Source: Streptomyces sp. TG1A-60 (GTDB taxonomy: Bacteria; Actinomycetota; Actinomycetes; Streptomycetales; Streptomycetaceae). From it: 64,000 nt of DNA. A model generated the notes under the pieces. It searched no databases. It saw nothing but the letters and a program-made list of their open reading frames with translations, and was not told where the DNA came from. Both the position numbers and the translations under genes were made by a program. The stretch covers positions 1,550,001 through 1,614,000 of the forward strand of contig NZ_CP147520.1 in the NCBI RefSeq assembly GCF_037201975.1, written 5' to 3'. Within the stretch, counting starts at the first letter, position 1; every line of letters starts with the position of its first letter. This document shows, in pieces, positions 25,874 through 35,218 of the stretch.

Positions 25874-28248
25874 GTGATGCGAAAACACCCTGTTCGCACG
25901 GCACTCAGCATCACGACCGCGGTCGTTTTGGCTTGCGGCGCAGCCGCATTCGGGCCGGTTGCCCCGGCCTCCGCACACTTCGGCGAGGCCGAGATCTCGC
26001 CGATCGAGAGCGACATCAGCGCGAAATCCTGGGCGAGCGTCGCCGTCAGCAGCGGGGCGTCCACCGCTGACCTGGCGATCGACCAGGACGACCAGACCGC
26101 GTGGATGGCGGATGGCACGTCCGCGAACCAGTGGCTGACTCTCGATCTGGGCGGCGCCTACGACAACGTCAGGAAGGTCGGGGTCGTCTTCCCGGGCACC
26201 GGGGCCGCCTACCGGTACGTGGTCGAGGCGTCCGCGGACGGCGACAGTTGGAACGTCATCGCCGACCACTCGGCCAACCACCGGCCCGCTCGCGGATCGG
26301 TGGACCTCTTCACCCGGCCGGGGACGAGATTCGTGCGGGTGACGTTCACGGGAGCCTCGCCCGGCGCGACCATGGGAATCAGTGAGCTCAGCGTCCACAA
26401 CTATCTGCGCGACGACCTGATCCTCGGCGCCGATGCCTCCTGGGTGGACAACGACGTCGCCGAAGGACGCAAGTACTGGGTGAGTCCGACCGAGGAGGAC
26501 CAAGGCGCGGGTCCCCACCTGCTCGACGTGCTCCAGGACCGTGGCGTCGAGTACGTCCGGCTGCGGGTCTTCAACGAGCCTCGCAGCGAGTCCTCAGGCG
26601 ACGTACCGGCCGTCCCGTACCAAGGCCCCAAGCGGTCACTCGAGGTCTCCAAGTGGATCAAGTCCGAACGGGACATGGGCCTGGGGATCGACTTCCACTA
26701 CGCGGACTCGTGGGCCGACCCGTCCAAGCAGCCGAAGCCGCGGGCATGGGCCCAACTGGAGTTCGACGACCTGACCCAGGCGGTGTACGAGTACACCTAC
26801 GACTACGTCGGGCAGCTGATCGAGCAGGGCACGACGCCGGACAAGGTCGCGATCGGCAACGAGATCGTCAACGGCTTCATGTACGGCAGTGAGGCGGCGT
26901 TGATCGGCACCACCGATCCGGCGTACTTCCGGAACCAGCCGGAGATCTACCAGGCGCAGCCCGGCGGTGGCCTGCTCTGGAACTACTGGGGCTCCGACGA
27001 CCCGGAGGAGCAGCGGCTCTACGAGGAGGCGTGGGACCGGTTCACGACGCTGTCCGCGGCAGGGATCCGCGCGGTCCGCGACGCGTCGGCCCACCAGGGC
27101 GAGGACATCGACGTCGAGACGCACATCATCATCGGCAATGGTCGGGGCGCCAAGACGCTCGAGTTCTGGGATCAGTACCTGACCCGGGTGAACGCCAAAG
27201 GCGCCGACCCGGACGTTCTCGCCCATTCGTACTACCCGCAGTACCACGGGTCGCCGGACCACTACGAGCTCAACATCAACGCGGTGGCGGCGGCGCACCC
27301 GGGGTACAAGATCGATATCGCCGAGACCTCGTACCCGGCGTCGGGTGGCGGCGGGGCCCCGATGCCCAACTCGACATATCCGCGGACCGTTCAGGGTCAG
27401 GCGGACGCCCTCCAGCGCGTGTTCCAGATCGCCAACGACATCCCGGACAACCAGGGCTTGGGCGTGCTGGCGTGGGAGCCGGCGAGATGGCAGTCCTTGT
27501 TCACCGCCGTACCGGGCATGACGGGCACCTGGGAGCCGAACGCGTCGATCGACATCTTCACCAAGAGTCGCGCGTCCCACGTAGTGGAGGACACCGTGTA
27601 CGCGTCCGCACTGGTCAGCGACGAGGTGGTGCTACCGGATTCGGCGCGGGTGCTGACCATGGCCGATGGTTCGACCGCACCGGTCCCGGTGGAATGGGAC
27701 CCGGTACCGGACGGCGCCACCGACACGGCCGGCCGGCTCACGGTCCACGGCTCGACCGAGTACGGTCCGGTGACGGCGATGCTCGACGTGGTCGAAGCGT
27801 ATGCCGGCCTCGACTGCGACCGGGTGATCACCGGTCGGCATGCCGGGCCGTTGACGGTGACCGAGGGCGTGACCTGCCTGGACGGAGCGACGGTGTCGGG
27901 CCCGGTGTCGGTGCGTGCCGGTGCCTCGCTCCAGGTGGACGGTGCGGTGATCGCCGGCCCGGTGCGGGCCGACGGCGCGGCGGGGGTGGTGATCTGCGAC
28001 AGCCGGATCTCCGGCCCGGTGACGTTGTCCGGGACCTCGTCGGTGACGATCGGCAACCCGGTGCTGGGATGTGCTCCGAATACGATCACCGGCCCGGTGA
28101 CGGTGACGCGGACGCATGGGTGGAACGTGATCGCCGGGAACACGATCAACGGCCCGCTGATGTGCGGGGAAACGCTCAGCCACCGGTGAACAACGGATCG
28201 ACCAACACGGTGAGTGGTCCGAAGTCGGCGCAATGCCGCGACCTGTAG
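25874..28248 (+). CDS. Endo-beta-1,4-galactanase (GH53) with N-terminal CBM32-like domain, frameshift near 3' end
   Basis: A secreted galactanase for RG-I side chains. Signal peptide (ITTAVVLACGAAAFG...ASA), then an F5/8-type C domain at residues about 45-170, then GH53. The acid/base Glu is in AIGNEIVNG and the nucleophile Glu in IDIAETSYP. After residue about 560 come a Big_4-like strand domain and a series of SGPV-containing repeats. The frame stops at 28189. One frame over, NAQPPVNNGSTNTVSGPKSA-QCRDL to 28248 gives the normal tail, so a base is missing in the G-run near 28160. AGGAG precedes GTG 25874/ATG 25877. Confidence 0.88.
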
Positions 28249-28862
28249 CGATCCGGCGTCCGGCTGTTTCGAGGCACCGCCGGGCCGGGAGGCCCGGCAG
28301 GCAGCGCGCTCACGGGGCCCGACACCGCCTGAAGGTGGGGGAGGACTTGGGACGGTGCCCAGGCTGAGGCGGGGAAGTCTCATCACGGCCGGAAGAGGGT
28401 CGAGTTGCCCCTTCATCGCGGGACCGCCGAAGTTGGTGTAGTGGCGGCCCGGATCGCTGCCCAGACGTGCGCCGGTAAGACGGTCGGCCGTGTCCGCGTC
28501 GCCGATAACCCGCCTACCGCGGAGCAGCTGTGCGGAGCCGGTGGAATGCCGGAGCCTTGGGTAGTCGGTTGATCATGTGTCCCGAGGACCGGGTCGTGAG
28601 CGCCGCCCGACCGAGGCATACGGGCCGGACCGCGTGATGGGGGCTCCGGCTCCCCTTGGAACGTGCGCGGGGTCCTGGGCAAGCACACGCCCACCCAGCG
28701 GGGCCCGGCCCCTGTCAGAGTGCCGGCCCCCGCGCCTCCCCTGACGTCCGCGTGAGCGAATCGGCGCGACCTCGGTGACCGATGTGGGGTCCGGTGGCTT
28801 ACGGGTACTCGGGAGGCTGAGCGGCGGTGGAAGAACCGTCCATTCCATGAAGGGAAGGTTCC
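28249..28862. other. 614-base region without a recognisable gene
   Basis: Contains a GC hairpin around 28275-28310 that could terminate the galactanase transcript, and presumably the CBS gene promoter. I find no domain-bearing frame on either strand. Confidence 0.45.
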
Positions 28863-29285
28863 ATGACTCAGCGTGTCAGCGACGTCATGACGAGTGCCCC
28901 GGTGACCGTCGAACCGCAGACCTCGGTGACGGCCGTGGCCCGGATGATGCGGGACGAGGGCATCGGCGCTGTTCTGGTCACCGAGGGCGAGCGGCTGCGC
29001 GGCCTCGTCAGTGACCGCGACCTGGTGGTTCGCGCGGTGGCCGAGGGCGGCGACCCGAACCGTACGACCGTGGCGAACGCGTGCAGCGACGATCTGGTCA
29101 CGGTGACGCCGGAGGACGACGTGGGCCGCGCTGTGGAAGTGATGCGTGAGCATGCCGTGCGCCGTGTGCCGGTCGTCGACGAAGGGCAGCACGCGGTGGG
29201 CATCGTCTCCATCGGTGACCTGGCCATCGAGCGCGACCCCGAGTCGGCTCTCGGCGACATCAGCGCGGCGAGGCCCAACACGTAG
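28863..29285 (+). CDS. CBS-domain pair protein
   Basis: A 140-residue stand-alone Bateman module: CBS1 (VSDVMTSAPVTVEPQTSVTAVARMMRDEGIGAVLVTEGERLRGLVSDRDL) and CBS2 (DLVTVTPEDDVGRAVEVMREHAVRRVPVVDEGQHAVGIVSIGDLA). Such proteins bind adenine nucleotides and often accompany stress or dormancy genes. ATG with AAGGGAAGG. It heads a run of small stress-type genes. Confidence 0.92.
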   Translation: MTQRVSDVMTSAPVTVEPQTSVTAVARMMRDEGIGAVLVTEGERLRGLVSDRDLVVRAVAEGGDPNRTTVANACSDDLVTVTPEDDVGRAVEVMREHAVRRVPVVDEGQHAVGIVSIGDLAIERDPESALGDISAARPNT

Positions 29286-29428
29286 CGCGGCCTCGTCCTT
29301 TTGTGACCGTGGCGAGAGAGCCGGGGGCCGACTGGTTTCGGACCGCTCTCGGCCACCACGACGCCGTCGGGCGGGGGGCCGCGTGCCCACCCGCCCCGCG
29401 GCACGTCTGAAACACCTGTCGACCCCAA

Positions 29429-29455
29429 GGACGACCAGGACGACCAGGACGACCA
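29429..29455. repeat. Three tandem 9-base repeats GGACGACCA
   Basis: Perfect triplication in the gap between the CBS and DUF6480 genes. Too short and without spacers for a CRISPR. It is probably a slippage product. Confidence 0.7.
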
Positions 29456-29494
29456 GCCAACCATAGGCGGCTGGGTAAGAGAGGAACGTGCGCC

Positions 29495-29746
29495 ATGACC
29501 ACTCCTGACCCCGAGCCGACTCCTCCTGACCCCGAGCCGAGGGGAACGCCGGGACTCGAACCAGGCGGCGGTGGGGTGTCACCGGGTGAGACTCCACCCG
29601 CCGAAGGGGGCACTCACGGAATCTCCCATCCGGAGCCGCCCGAACTGCGCAAGGGATGGGGACCGCTGCCGCTCGCTCTGATCATCGTGGTGGTGGCCCT
29701 GGTAGCGGTCGGGCTGATCGGCATGGCGGTGGCCCTGAACATGTGA
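29495..29746 (+). CDS. Small membrane protein, DUF6480-like
   Basis: An 83-residue protein. The Pro/Glu/Gly-rich N-terminal half (TPDPEPTPPDPEPRGTPGLE, GETPP) precedes one C-terminal TM helix (LPLALIIVVVALVAVGLIGMAVAL). This layout matches DUF6480 proteins, which are frequent beside CBS and stress genes in Streptomyces. Function unknown. Confidence 0.82.
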   Translation: MTTPDPEPTPPDPEPRGTPGLEPGGGGVSPGETPPAEGGTHGISHPEPPELRKGWGPLPLALIIVVVALVAVGLIGMAVALNM

Positions 29747-29748
29747 CG

Positions 29749-29832
29749 CATGCCGGCTTCGGCCAGCCGGACAGCCGTGGCGCGGCCGATCCCGGAGCCT
29801 GAGCCGGTGATCAGGCCCACGGGGAACGGCAT
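29749..29832 (-). pseudogene. N-terminal fragment of a short-chain dehydrogenase
   Basis: MPFPVGLITGSGSGIGRATA then VRLAEAGMR is the first beta-alpha unit of an SDR, with TGxxxGIG. The match ends where the convergent DUF6480 gene ends, and the following codons are noise. Only about 28 codons survive. Confidence 0.72.
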
Positions 29833-30003
29833 GGGGGCCTCGGGCGGCGTGCGTCGGTTCCCTCGCGCCTCCAAGGAGGTGGGGCGAGTCGACCGGGTGT
29901 GCAGTCACCGAGGGACGCCGACCGTGCGGCGGGTCGTCCGGCGCCCCGGGCCCTGCCACGGTGGCCCGGGGCGCCCGCTCCGAAGCCGTACAGCGCCTCG
30001 GTC

Positions 30004-30477
30004 TCAGGCCGAACCGGGGTCTTCGGGCCGGACACGTCCTCGCCAGGCGCCCGTCTCTCCGCCGCGCTGCTCCATGTAGTCCTTGAAGCGGTGCAGGTCT
30101 CCCTTGACGCGGCGGTCGATCATGCCGAGCATGTCCGCCCCCTTCTCCGCCATGCCGGAGGGCTCGACCTCCATCGTGAGCTCCACCCGGGTGTGGGTGT
30201 CGTCCAGCCGTTCGAACCTCACCGATCCCCGCTGCCGGGGCTCGCCGCCGATGACCCGCCAGGTGATCCGGTCGTCCGGCAGCTGGTCGACGATCTCGGT
30301 GTCGAACTCGCGCCGCACTCCGCCGATCTTGGTGGTCCAGTGGTTGTGCCGGTCGTCGAGCTGCCGAACCTCCTCGACGCCCTCCATGAAGTTCGGGAAG
30401 TCCTCGAACTGGGTCCACTGGTTGTAGGCGGTGTGCACGGGCACCTCGACGTCCACCGCTTCCTTCACCGTACTCAT
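30004..30477 (-). CDS. SRPBCC (polyketide cyclase/START-like) protein
   Basis: A 157-residue helix-grip protein: VDVEVPVHTAYNQWTQFEDFPNFMEGVEEVRQL at the N-terminus, ITWRVIGGEPRQRGSVRFERLDD and TRVELTMEVEP strands, and a long C-terminal helix (KGDLHRFKDYME). No enzymatic residues are evident. These stand-alone proteins probably bind a hydrophobic ligand and often sit near CBS/DUF genes in Streptomyces. Confidence 0.88.
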   Translation of the reverse strand: MSTVKEAVDVEVPVHTAYNQWTQFEDFPNFMEGVEEVRQLDDRHNHWTTKIGGVRREFDTEIVDQLPDDRITWRVIGGEPRQRGSVRFERLDDTHTRVELTMEVEPSGMAEKGADMLGMIDRRVKGDLHRFKDYMEQRGGETGAWRGRVRPEDPGSA

Positions 30478-30683
30478 CGGTTCCTCCTCGCTGACGGTCG
30501 TTGCGCACGACGCCGGGTACCCGGATACGGAGGCGTGAAAAACCTGCGTGCCGGGGTGCGTCCCGCGTGCGGGGCGGACGGCCGCAGCTTGTCGCCGGAC
30601 CCGTCGACGTGGGCTTCAGGTGTGAACCGTGTGGGTGAGACACCCGCACGACCGGTGAGCGGGCCCGTGTGAGGGGTACCGCC

Positions 30684-31085
30684 GTGAGCATGCCCCTGTC
30701 GATGGAACTGCTGCCCGAGTCCACCCTGCGTGATGTGATCGGCCTGCTCGTCAGAGTCATCGAATCCGCCGGCGCATTGATCATCTTCATCGGGGCCGTC
30801 TGGGCATTCGTCCAGTTCCTTCTCGCCGGGATGCGAGGCGGCCGACGGGTGTCCGGCTTCAACCGCATCCGTCTCAGCCTCGGACGCTTCCTCGTCCTCG
30901 GGCTCGAGTTCCAGCTCGCCGGTGACGTACTGCGCACGGCCGTGGCGCCGAGCTACACGGAGATCGGGCAGCTGGCGGCCATCGCCGCGATCCGTACCGC
31001 ACTCAACTACTTCCTGGGCCGGGAGATCGCGCAGGAACGCGCCGAACTCGACGGGAAGGAGAAGGAGAAGGCCGCCACCTCATGA
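30684..31085 (+). CDS. DUF1622 membrane protein
   Basis: About 133 residues from GTG 30684 (VSMPLSMELLPE), with GAGGGG before it; a GTG at 30669 is the alternative. TM helices around AGALIIFIGAVWAFVQFLLAG and FLVLGLEFQLAGDVLRTAV; IRTALNYFLGREIAQE is the family signature. Function unknown. The stop overlaps the next start (ATGA). Confidence 0.85.
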   Translation: MSMPLSMELLPESTLRDVIGLLVRVIESAGALIIFIGAVWAFVQFLLAGMRGGRRVSGFNRIRLSLGRFLVLGLEFQLAGDVLRTAVAPSYTEIGQLAAIAAIRTALNYFLGREIAQERAELDGKEKEKAATS

Positions 31086-31342
31086 CCACCTGGCTGCAGA
31101 CGGCGGCCGTGTTGACAACGGCGGCAGGCCTGATCGGCGCGGGCGCGGCCTACATGTCCACCAGGCAGGTACGCGTATCACTGGGCGTACTGCTCGACTT
31201 CCTCACCGCTGCCGGACTGATCAGGCTCGCGGACGAACCGTCGTGGGGCAGCATCGCCGCGGCTACGGCCGTGATCGCCATCCGCAGACTGCTCGCGACA
31301 CGCCTCGGGCGGCACCCGCTGGACAGACCCCGGCCGAGGTAG
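31082..31342 (+). CDS. Small membrane protein coupled to DUF1622
   Basis: An 86-residue protein with hydrophobic segments (LTTAAGLIGAGAAYM; VSLGVLLDFLTAAGLIRLA; IAAATAVIAIRRLLA) and a basic tail. It overlaps the DUF1622 gene by four bases, so a two-component membrane unit is likely. I do not recognise a named family. Confidence 0.75.
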   Translation: MTTWLQTAAVLTTAAGLIGAGAAYMSTRQVRVSLGVLLDFLTAAGLIRLADEPSWGSIAAATAVIAIRRLLATRLGRHPLDRPRPR

Positions 31343-31383
31343 CGGGCAAGGCCACGACATGACCACGAGAAAGGCGGCACACC

Positions 31384-32436
31384 ATGCGCGCACTGACCGT
31401 GCACCCCGGCCGGCAGAACTCACTCGAACCGCGACAACTGCCCGACCCGTCCCCGGCCGACGGCGAGCTGCTGGTGCGCGGCTTGACGGTGGGTGTCTGC
31501 GGAACGGATCGCGAGATCACCGGCGGCACGTACGGGTGGGCGCCGCCCGGCCGCGACCGGCTCGTCCTCGGGCACGAATCACTGGGCCGGGTCGAGCAGG
31601 CTCCGCCGGGCAGCGGGTTCTCGGCCGGTGACCTGGTGGCCGGAGTGGTGCGCCGCCCCGACCCCGTGCCGTGCGGTGCCTGCGCCCGGGGAGAGTTCGA
31701 CATGTGCCGCAACGGCCGCTACACCGAGCGCGGTATCAAGGAGATCGACGGCTACGGCGCCCAGCTGTGGTGCGTGGAGCCCGGCTACGCCGTGAGGTTG
31801 CAGCCGCACCTGGAGGATGTCGGCGTGCTCATGGAGCCGGCCTCGGTCGTGGCCAAGGCATGGGAGCAGGTGGAGCGCGTGGGCGGGCGCTCCTGGTTCG
31901 AGCCTCGGCGTGTTCTGGTCACCGGTGCCGGGCCGATCGGCCTGCTGGCCGCCCTTCTCGGCACGCAGCAAGGCCTGGAGGTGCACGTTCTTGACCGCGT
32001 GAGCAGCGGCCCCAAACCCTCGCTGGTACGGGATCTCGGCGCGACCTACCACACTGATGACGTAGAGCGGGTGATCGACAAAGTGTGCCCGGACGTCATC
32101 ATCGAAGCCACCGGAGCCAGCGCCCTGGTCTTCGCCTCGCTGACGGGCACCGCGTCGTACGGCGTGGTCTGCCTGACGGGTGTCTCGCCCGCCGGCCGCA
32201 GGATCACCGTGGACGCCGGCAGCATCAACCGGGAGATCGTGCTCCAGAACGACGCCGTGGTCGGCTCCGTCAACGCCAACCTCACACACTTCCGGCAAGC
32301 CGCCGCCGCTCTGGCGAAGGCGGACAGGAGGTGGCTGGAGCGTCTGATCACCAGGCGCGTCCCGCTCGAACACGCCGCCCGGGCATTCGAGACTCAGCCG
32401 GACGACGTCAAGGTGGTCATCGACCTGCAGGACTGA
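31384..32436 (+). CDS. Zn-dependent glucose 1-dehydrogenase-like MDR enzyme
   Basis: A 350-residue medium-chain dehydrogenase. Zn site region GVCGTDREITGG, LGHESLGRVE, and the structural-zinc-type loop with CGACARGEFDMC. The Rossmann motif GAGPIGLLAALLG is followed by HVLDRV; the Asp after the second strand favours NAD. The layout with MEPASVVAKAWEQ and SVNANLTHF matches the archaeal/actinobacterial glucose 1-dehydrogenase subgroup. Translation begins 41 bases after the previous gene. Confidence 0.83.
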   Translation: MRALTVHPGRQNSLEPRQLPDPSPADGELLVRGLTVGVCGTDREITGGTYGWAPPGRDRLVLGHESLGRVEQAPPGSGFSAGDLVAGVVRRPDPVPCGACARGEFDMCRNGRYTERGIKEIDGYGAQLWCVEPGYAVRLQPHLEDVGVLMEPASVVAKAWEQVERVGGRSWFEPRRVLVTGAGPIGLLAALLGTQQGLEVHVLDRVSSGPKPSLVRDLGATYHTDDVERVIDKVCPDVIIEATGASALVFASLTGTASYGVVCLTGVSPAGRRITVDAGSINREIVLQNDAVVGSVNANLTHFRQAAAALAKADRRWLERLITRRVPLEHAARAFETQPDDVKVVIDLQD

Positions 32437-32497
32437 TCTTCACCGCGCCGTGCTCCTCCTTGTGGGAAGCGCTCTCGCGCGGGGTACCGGTCGGTTC

Positions 32498-33055
32498 ATG
32501 TTCTTCGACTCCTGGAACGACCTCGTCCGCGTACTCGTCATGGCCGTGCTGGCCTACCTGATCCTCATCGCCGCCGTACGCGCGTCGGGCAAGCGGGCAC
32601 TGTCGAAGATGAACGCCTTCGACCTGGTGGTCACCGTCGCGCTGGGCTCGACCCTGGCCACTGTCCTGCTCAACCGGCAGGTAGCCCTCGGGGAAGGGGC
32701 TCTCGCGTTCGGATCGCTGGTGGCCCTGCAGTTCGTCACCGCATGGGCATCGGTCCGCTGTCGTAGCGTGCGACGGCTGGTGAAAGCCGAACCGACTCTG
32801 CTGCTGCACGACGGCCGCATGTTCCATGACGTGATGCGCCGCGAGCGGGTCACGCCGGACGAAGTGCGCCAGGCGATCCGCGCCCAAGGGACGGGGGCAC
32901 TCGAACTGGTACACACAGTCGTGCTGGAGACGGACGGCAGCTTCAGTGTGATCTCCCGCTCGCACTACGGATCAGGAAGCGCCCTGGAAGACATGGCGCA
33001 CCGGCGTTCCCCGCACGACGACGATGCCGACCAGCCCCGAGACCACCGGGCGTGA
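32498..33055 (+). CDS. DUF421 (YetF-like) membrane protein
   Basis: About 185 residues from ATG 32498 (MFFDSWNDLVRVL). Three N-terminal TM helices, then the soluble DUF421 domain with RASGKRALSKMNAFDLVVTVALGSTLATVLL and EPTLLLHDGRMFHDVMRRERVTPDEVRQAIRAQG. A GTG at 32450 would add a poor Leu/Gly-rich leader. YetF-family proteins are linked to membrane or spore stress; the role here is unknown. Confidence 0.88.
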   Translation: MFFDSWNDLVRVLVMAVLAYLILIAAVRASGKRALSKMNAFDLVVTVALGSTLATVLLNRQVALGEGALAFGSLVALQFVTAWASVRCRSVRRLVKAEPTLLLHDGRMFHDVMRRERVTPDEVRQAIRAQGTGALELVHTVVLETDGSFSVISRSHYGSGSALEDMAHRRSPHDDDADQPRDHRA

Positions 33056-33339
33056 GGACGTGGCGGGCAGGACCGTGGGAGGAGGGAGCGAGCGTCCGGC
33101 TGTCTGCCTGGAAGTGGCTCGGCAGCGCGCCCGACCGGTGGAACCTGCCCGGCCTTCCGAGAACCCGCTCGGTCGGATGCGGGTGGGCGGAGCTGGACCT
33201 ACCTGTGATCGGGACGTTCGTAGGCGACCGGCGGGGGCTTGCCGCGACCGCTTCACGGCGAGTATCTCGGCGCCGGCCCGTTCGGCGGCCCCGGCCAGGC
33301 CGTGGACGAACTTGTACGAGGTCGACGAGTTCGCGGGCG

Positions 33340-33618
33340 GGCGCCCTGGAGGGCTACGGCGAGGAGACCATCACCGACGCGGTGGAGCTGCGCGCGGAGC
33401 TTCAGCGCGTCAGGGAGCGCGGATACGCCGTCAACCACAACCAGTACCGCCCGGGGATCTGCGCCATCGCGGCACCCGTCCTGGACGGTGACGGCGTGCC
33501 ACTGGCGTCCGTGGCCGTCTCCCTGCCCGACTCCCGCTTCGCCCCCGACCGGCTCGCCGAGCTGGGACGCCTGGTGACCGACACCGCGGCGGAGATCACC
33601 GCCCGCCATCTGGGCTGA
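33340..33618 (+). pseudogene. C-terminal remnant of an IclR-family regulator
   Basis: In frame: GYGEETITDAVELRAELQRV, then RGYAVNHNQYRPGICAIAAPVLDGDG and PDRLAELGRLVTDTAAEITARHLG-stop. This is the distal half of an IclR effector domain. No HTH or domain start exists upstream; the preceding codons are Arg-rich. The gene has lost its 5' two-thirds. Confidence 0.82.
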
Positions 33619-33779
33619 GGGCGGTCTCACGCCGGAGGACGGCCCTGTGTCCTCTTGGGGTCTGCGGCGCTGTGCGCCCCACGACGCCCCGTGCCGAGCC
33701 GGACGGACGGTCCGGCACGGGCACGGGGGCGTTCCGCGCGGTGCGCGACGGGGCGGATGTCAGGGCAGGACGGCCACCG

Positions 33780-35218
33780 TCATCGCACGGGCACCGCGAG
33801 GTACTGGTACTCCAGGAACTCGTCTATCCCCACCCGGCCGCCCTCACGGCCGAGCCCGGACTGCTTGACGCCGCCGAAGGGCGCGGCCGGGTTGGAGACG
33901 AGGCCGGTGTTGAGGCCGACCATGCCCACGTCGAGGCGTTCGCTGACGCGCAGGGCTCGGTCGAGGCCTTCGGTGAACACGTAGCCGACCAGCCCCCAGG
34001 GGGTGTCGTTGGCGCGGCGGACGACCTCGTCCTCGTCGTCGAAGGTGAGGATCGCCGCCACGGGGCCGAAGATCTCCGTGTCCATCAGGCGGCTGCCCGG
34101 GTCCACGTCCGCGAGCACGGTCGGCGGGTAGAAGCAGCCCGGCCCTTCGGGCGTACGGCCGCCGACGAGCACCCGCGCCCCGCGCTCCACCGCGTCGGCC
34201 ACCAGGTCCTCGACCTTGGCGCGTCCGGCGCCGTCGATCAGCGGGCCGACATCGACGCCGCCCCGGGTGCCGGGACCCACGACCAGTGCGCCCATGCGCT
34301 CCGCGAGCCGCCGCCCGAACTCCTCCGCCACCGACCGGTGGACGAAGAAGCGGTTCGCGGCCGTGCACGCCTCGCCCATGTTGCGCATCTTGGCGAGCAT
34401 CGCGCCGTCCACGGCCACATCCAGGTCGGCGTCCTCGAAGACGATGAAGGGCGCGTTGCCGCCCAGCTCCATCGAGGTGCGTACGACGGTGTCGGCGCAC
34501 TGGGCGAGCAGCACCCGTCCGACCTGCGTGGAGCCGGTGAAGGACAGCTTGCGAATCCGCCCGCCGCGCAGGAGCGGTTCGCACACCTCCCCGCACGGGA
34601 GGTGGTGACGACGTTGAGCACGCCGTCGGGCAGCCCGGCCTCCTTGAGGATCGCGGCGAGGGCCAGGCTGGAGAGCGGGGTCTGCGGGGCCGGCTTGAGG
34701 ATCATCGTGCAGCCGGCGGCGACCGCCGGGCCGATCTTGCGGGTGCCCATGGCGAGGGGGAAGTTCCACGGGGTGATCAGCAGGCAGGGGCCGACCGGGC
34801 GGCGGGTGAGCAGCATGCGGTTACGGCCGTCGGGCAGGATCCCGGCGCCGCCGTCGATGCGGACGGCCTCCTCGGAGAACCAGCGGAAGAACTCCGCCGC
34901 GTACGCCACCTCTCCCCTGGCCTCGGCCAGGGGCTTGCCCATCTCGGAGGTCATCAGGTGGGCGAGCTCGTCGGTGCGCTCCAGGATGATCTCGTAGGCG
35001 CGCCGCAGGATCTCGCTGCGCGCCCGGGGTGCCGCGCGGGCCCACGACTCCTGCGCGGCGACGGCCGCCTCCTCCGCGAGCCGGGCGTCCTTCGGGCCGG
35101 CGTCGGCGACGTGGCAGAGGATCTCGCCGGTCGCGGGGTCGTCGACGGGCAGGGTGGCGCCGTCCGCGGCGTCCACCCAGGCACCGCCGATGAACAGCTG
35201 GGTCGGTGTGTCGGTCAT
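33780..35218 (-). CDS. gabD: Succinate-semialdehyde dehydrogenase, frameshifted
   Basis: An ALDH of about 479 residues oxidising succinic semialdehyde to succinate. The first part (TPWNFPLAMGTRKIGPAVAAGC, LNVVTTS) and the second (VCEPLLRGGRIRKLSFTGSTQVGR, MELGGNAPFIVFEDADLD, catalytic Cys in MGEACTAANRFFVH) lie in different frames. The shift is at the GCGGGGAGG run near 34597, where one base is missing. All catalytic residues are otherwise intact. It overlaps the dehydrogenase upstream by four bases; third gene of the gabT operon. Confidence 0.88.

Noticed and set aside
29429-29455. Repeat array considered as CRISPR
   Set aside because: Only three 9-base units with no spacers.
33130-33330. 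Minus-strand trace YKFVHGLAGAAERAGAEILAV, like an FAD-dependent amine oxidase segment
   Set aside because: Too short, no supporting motif around it; not distinguishable from chance.
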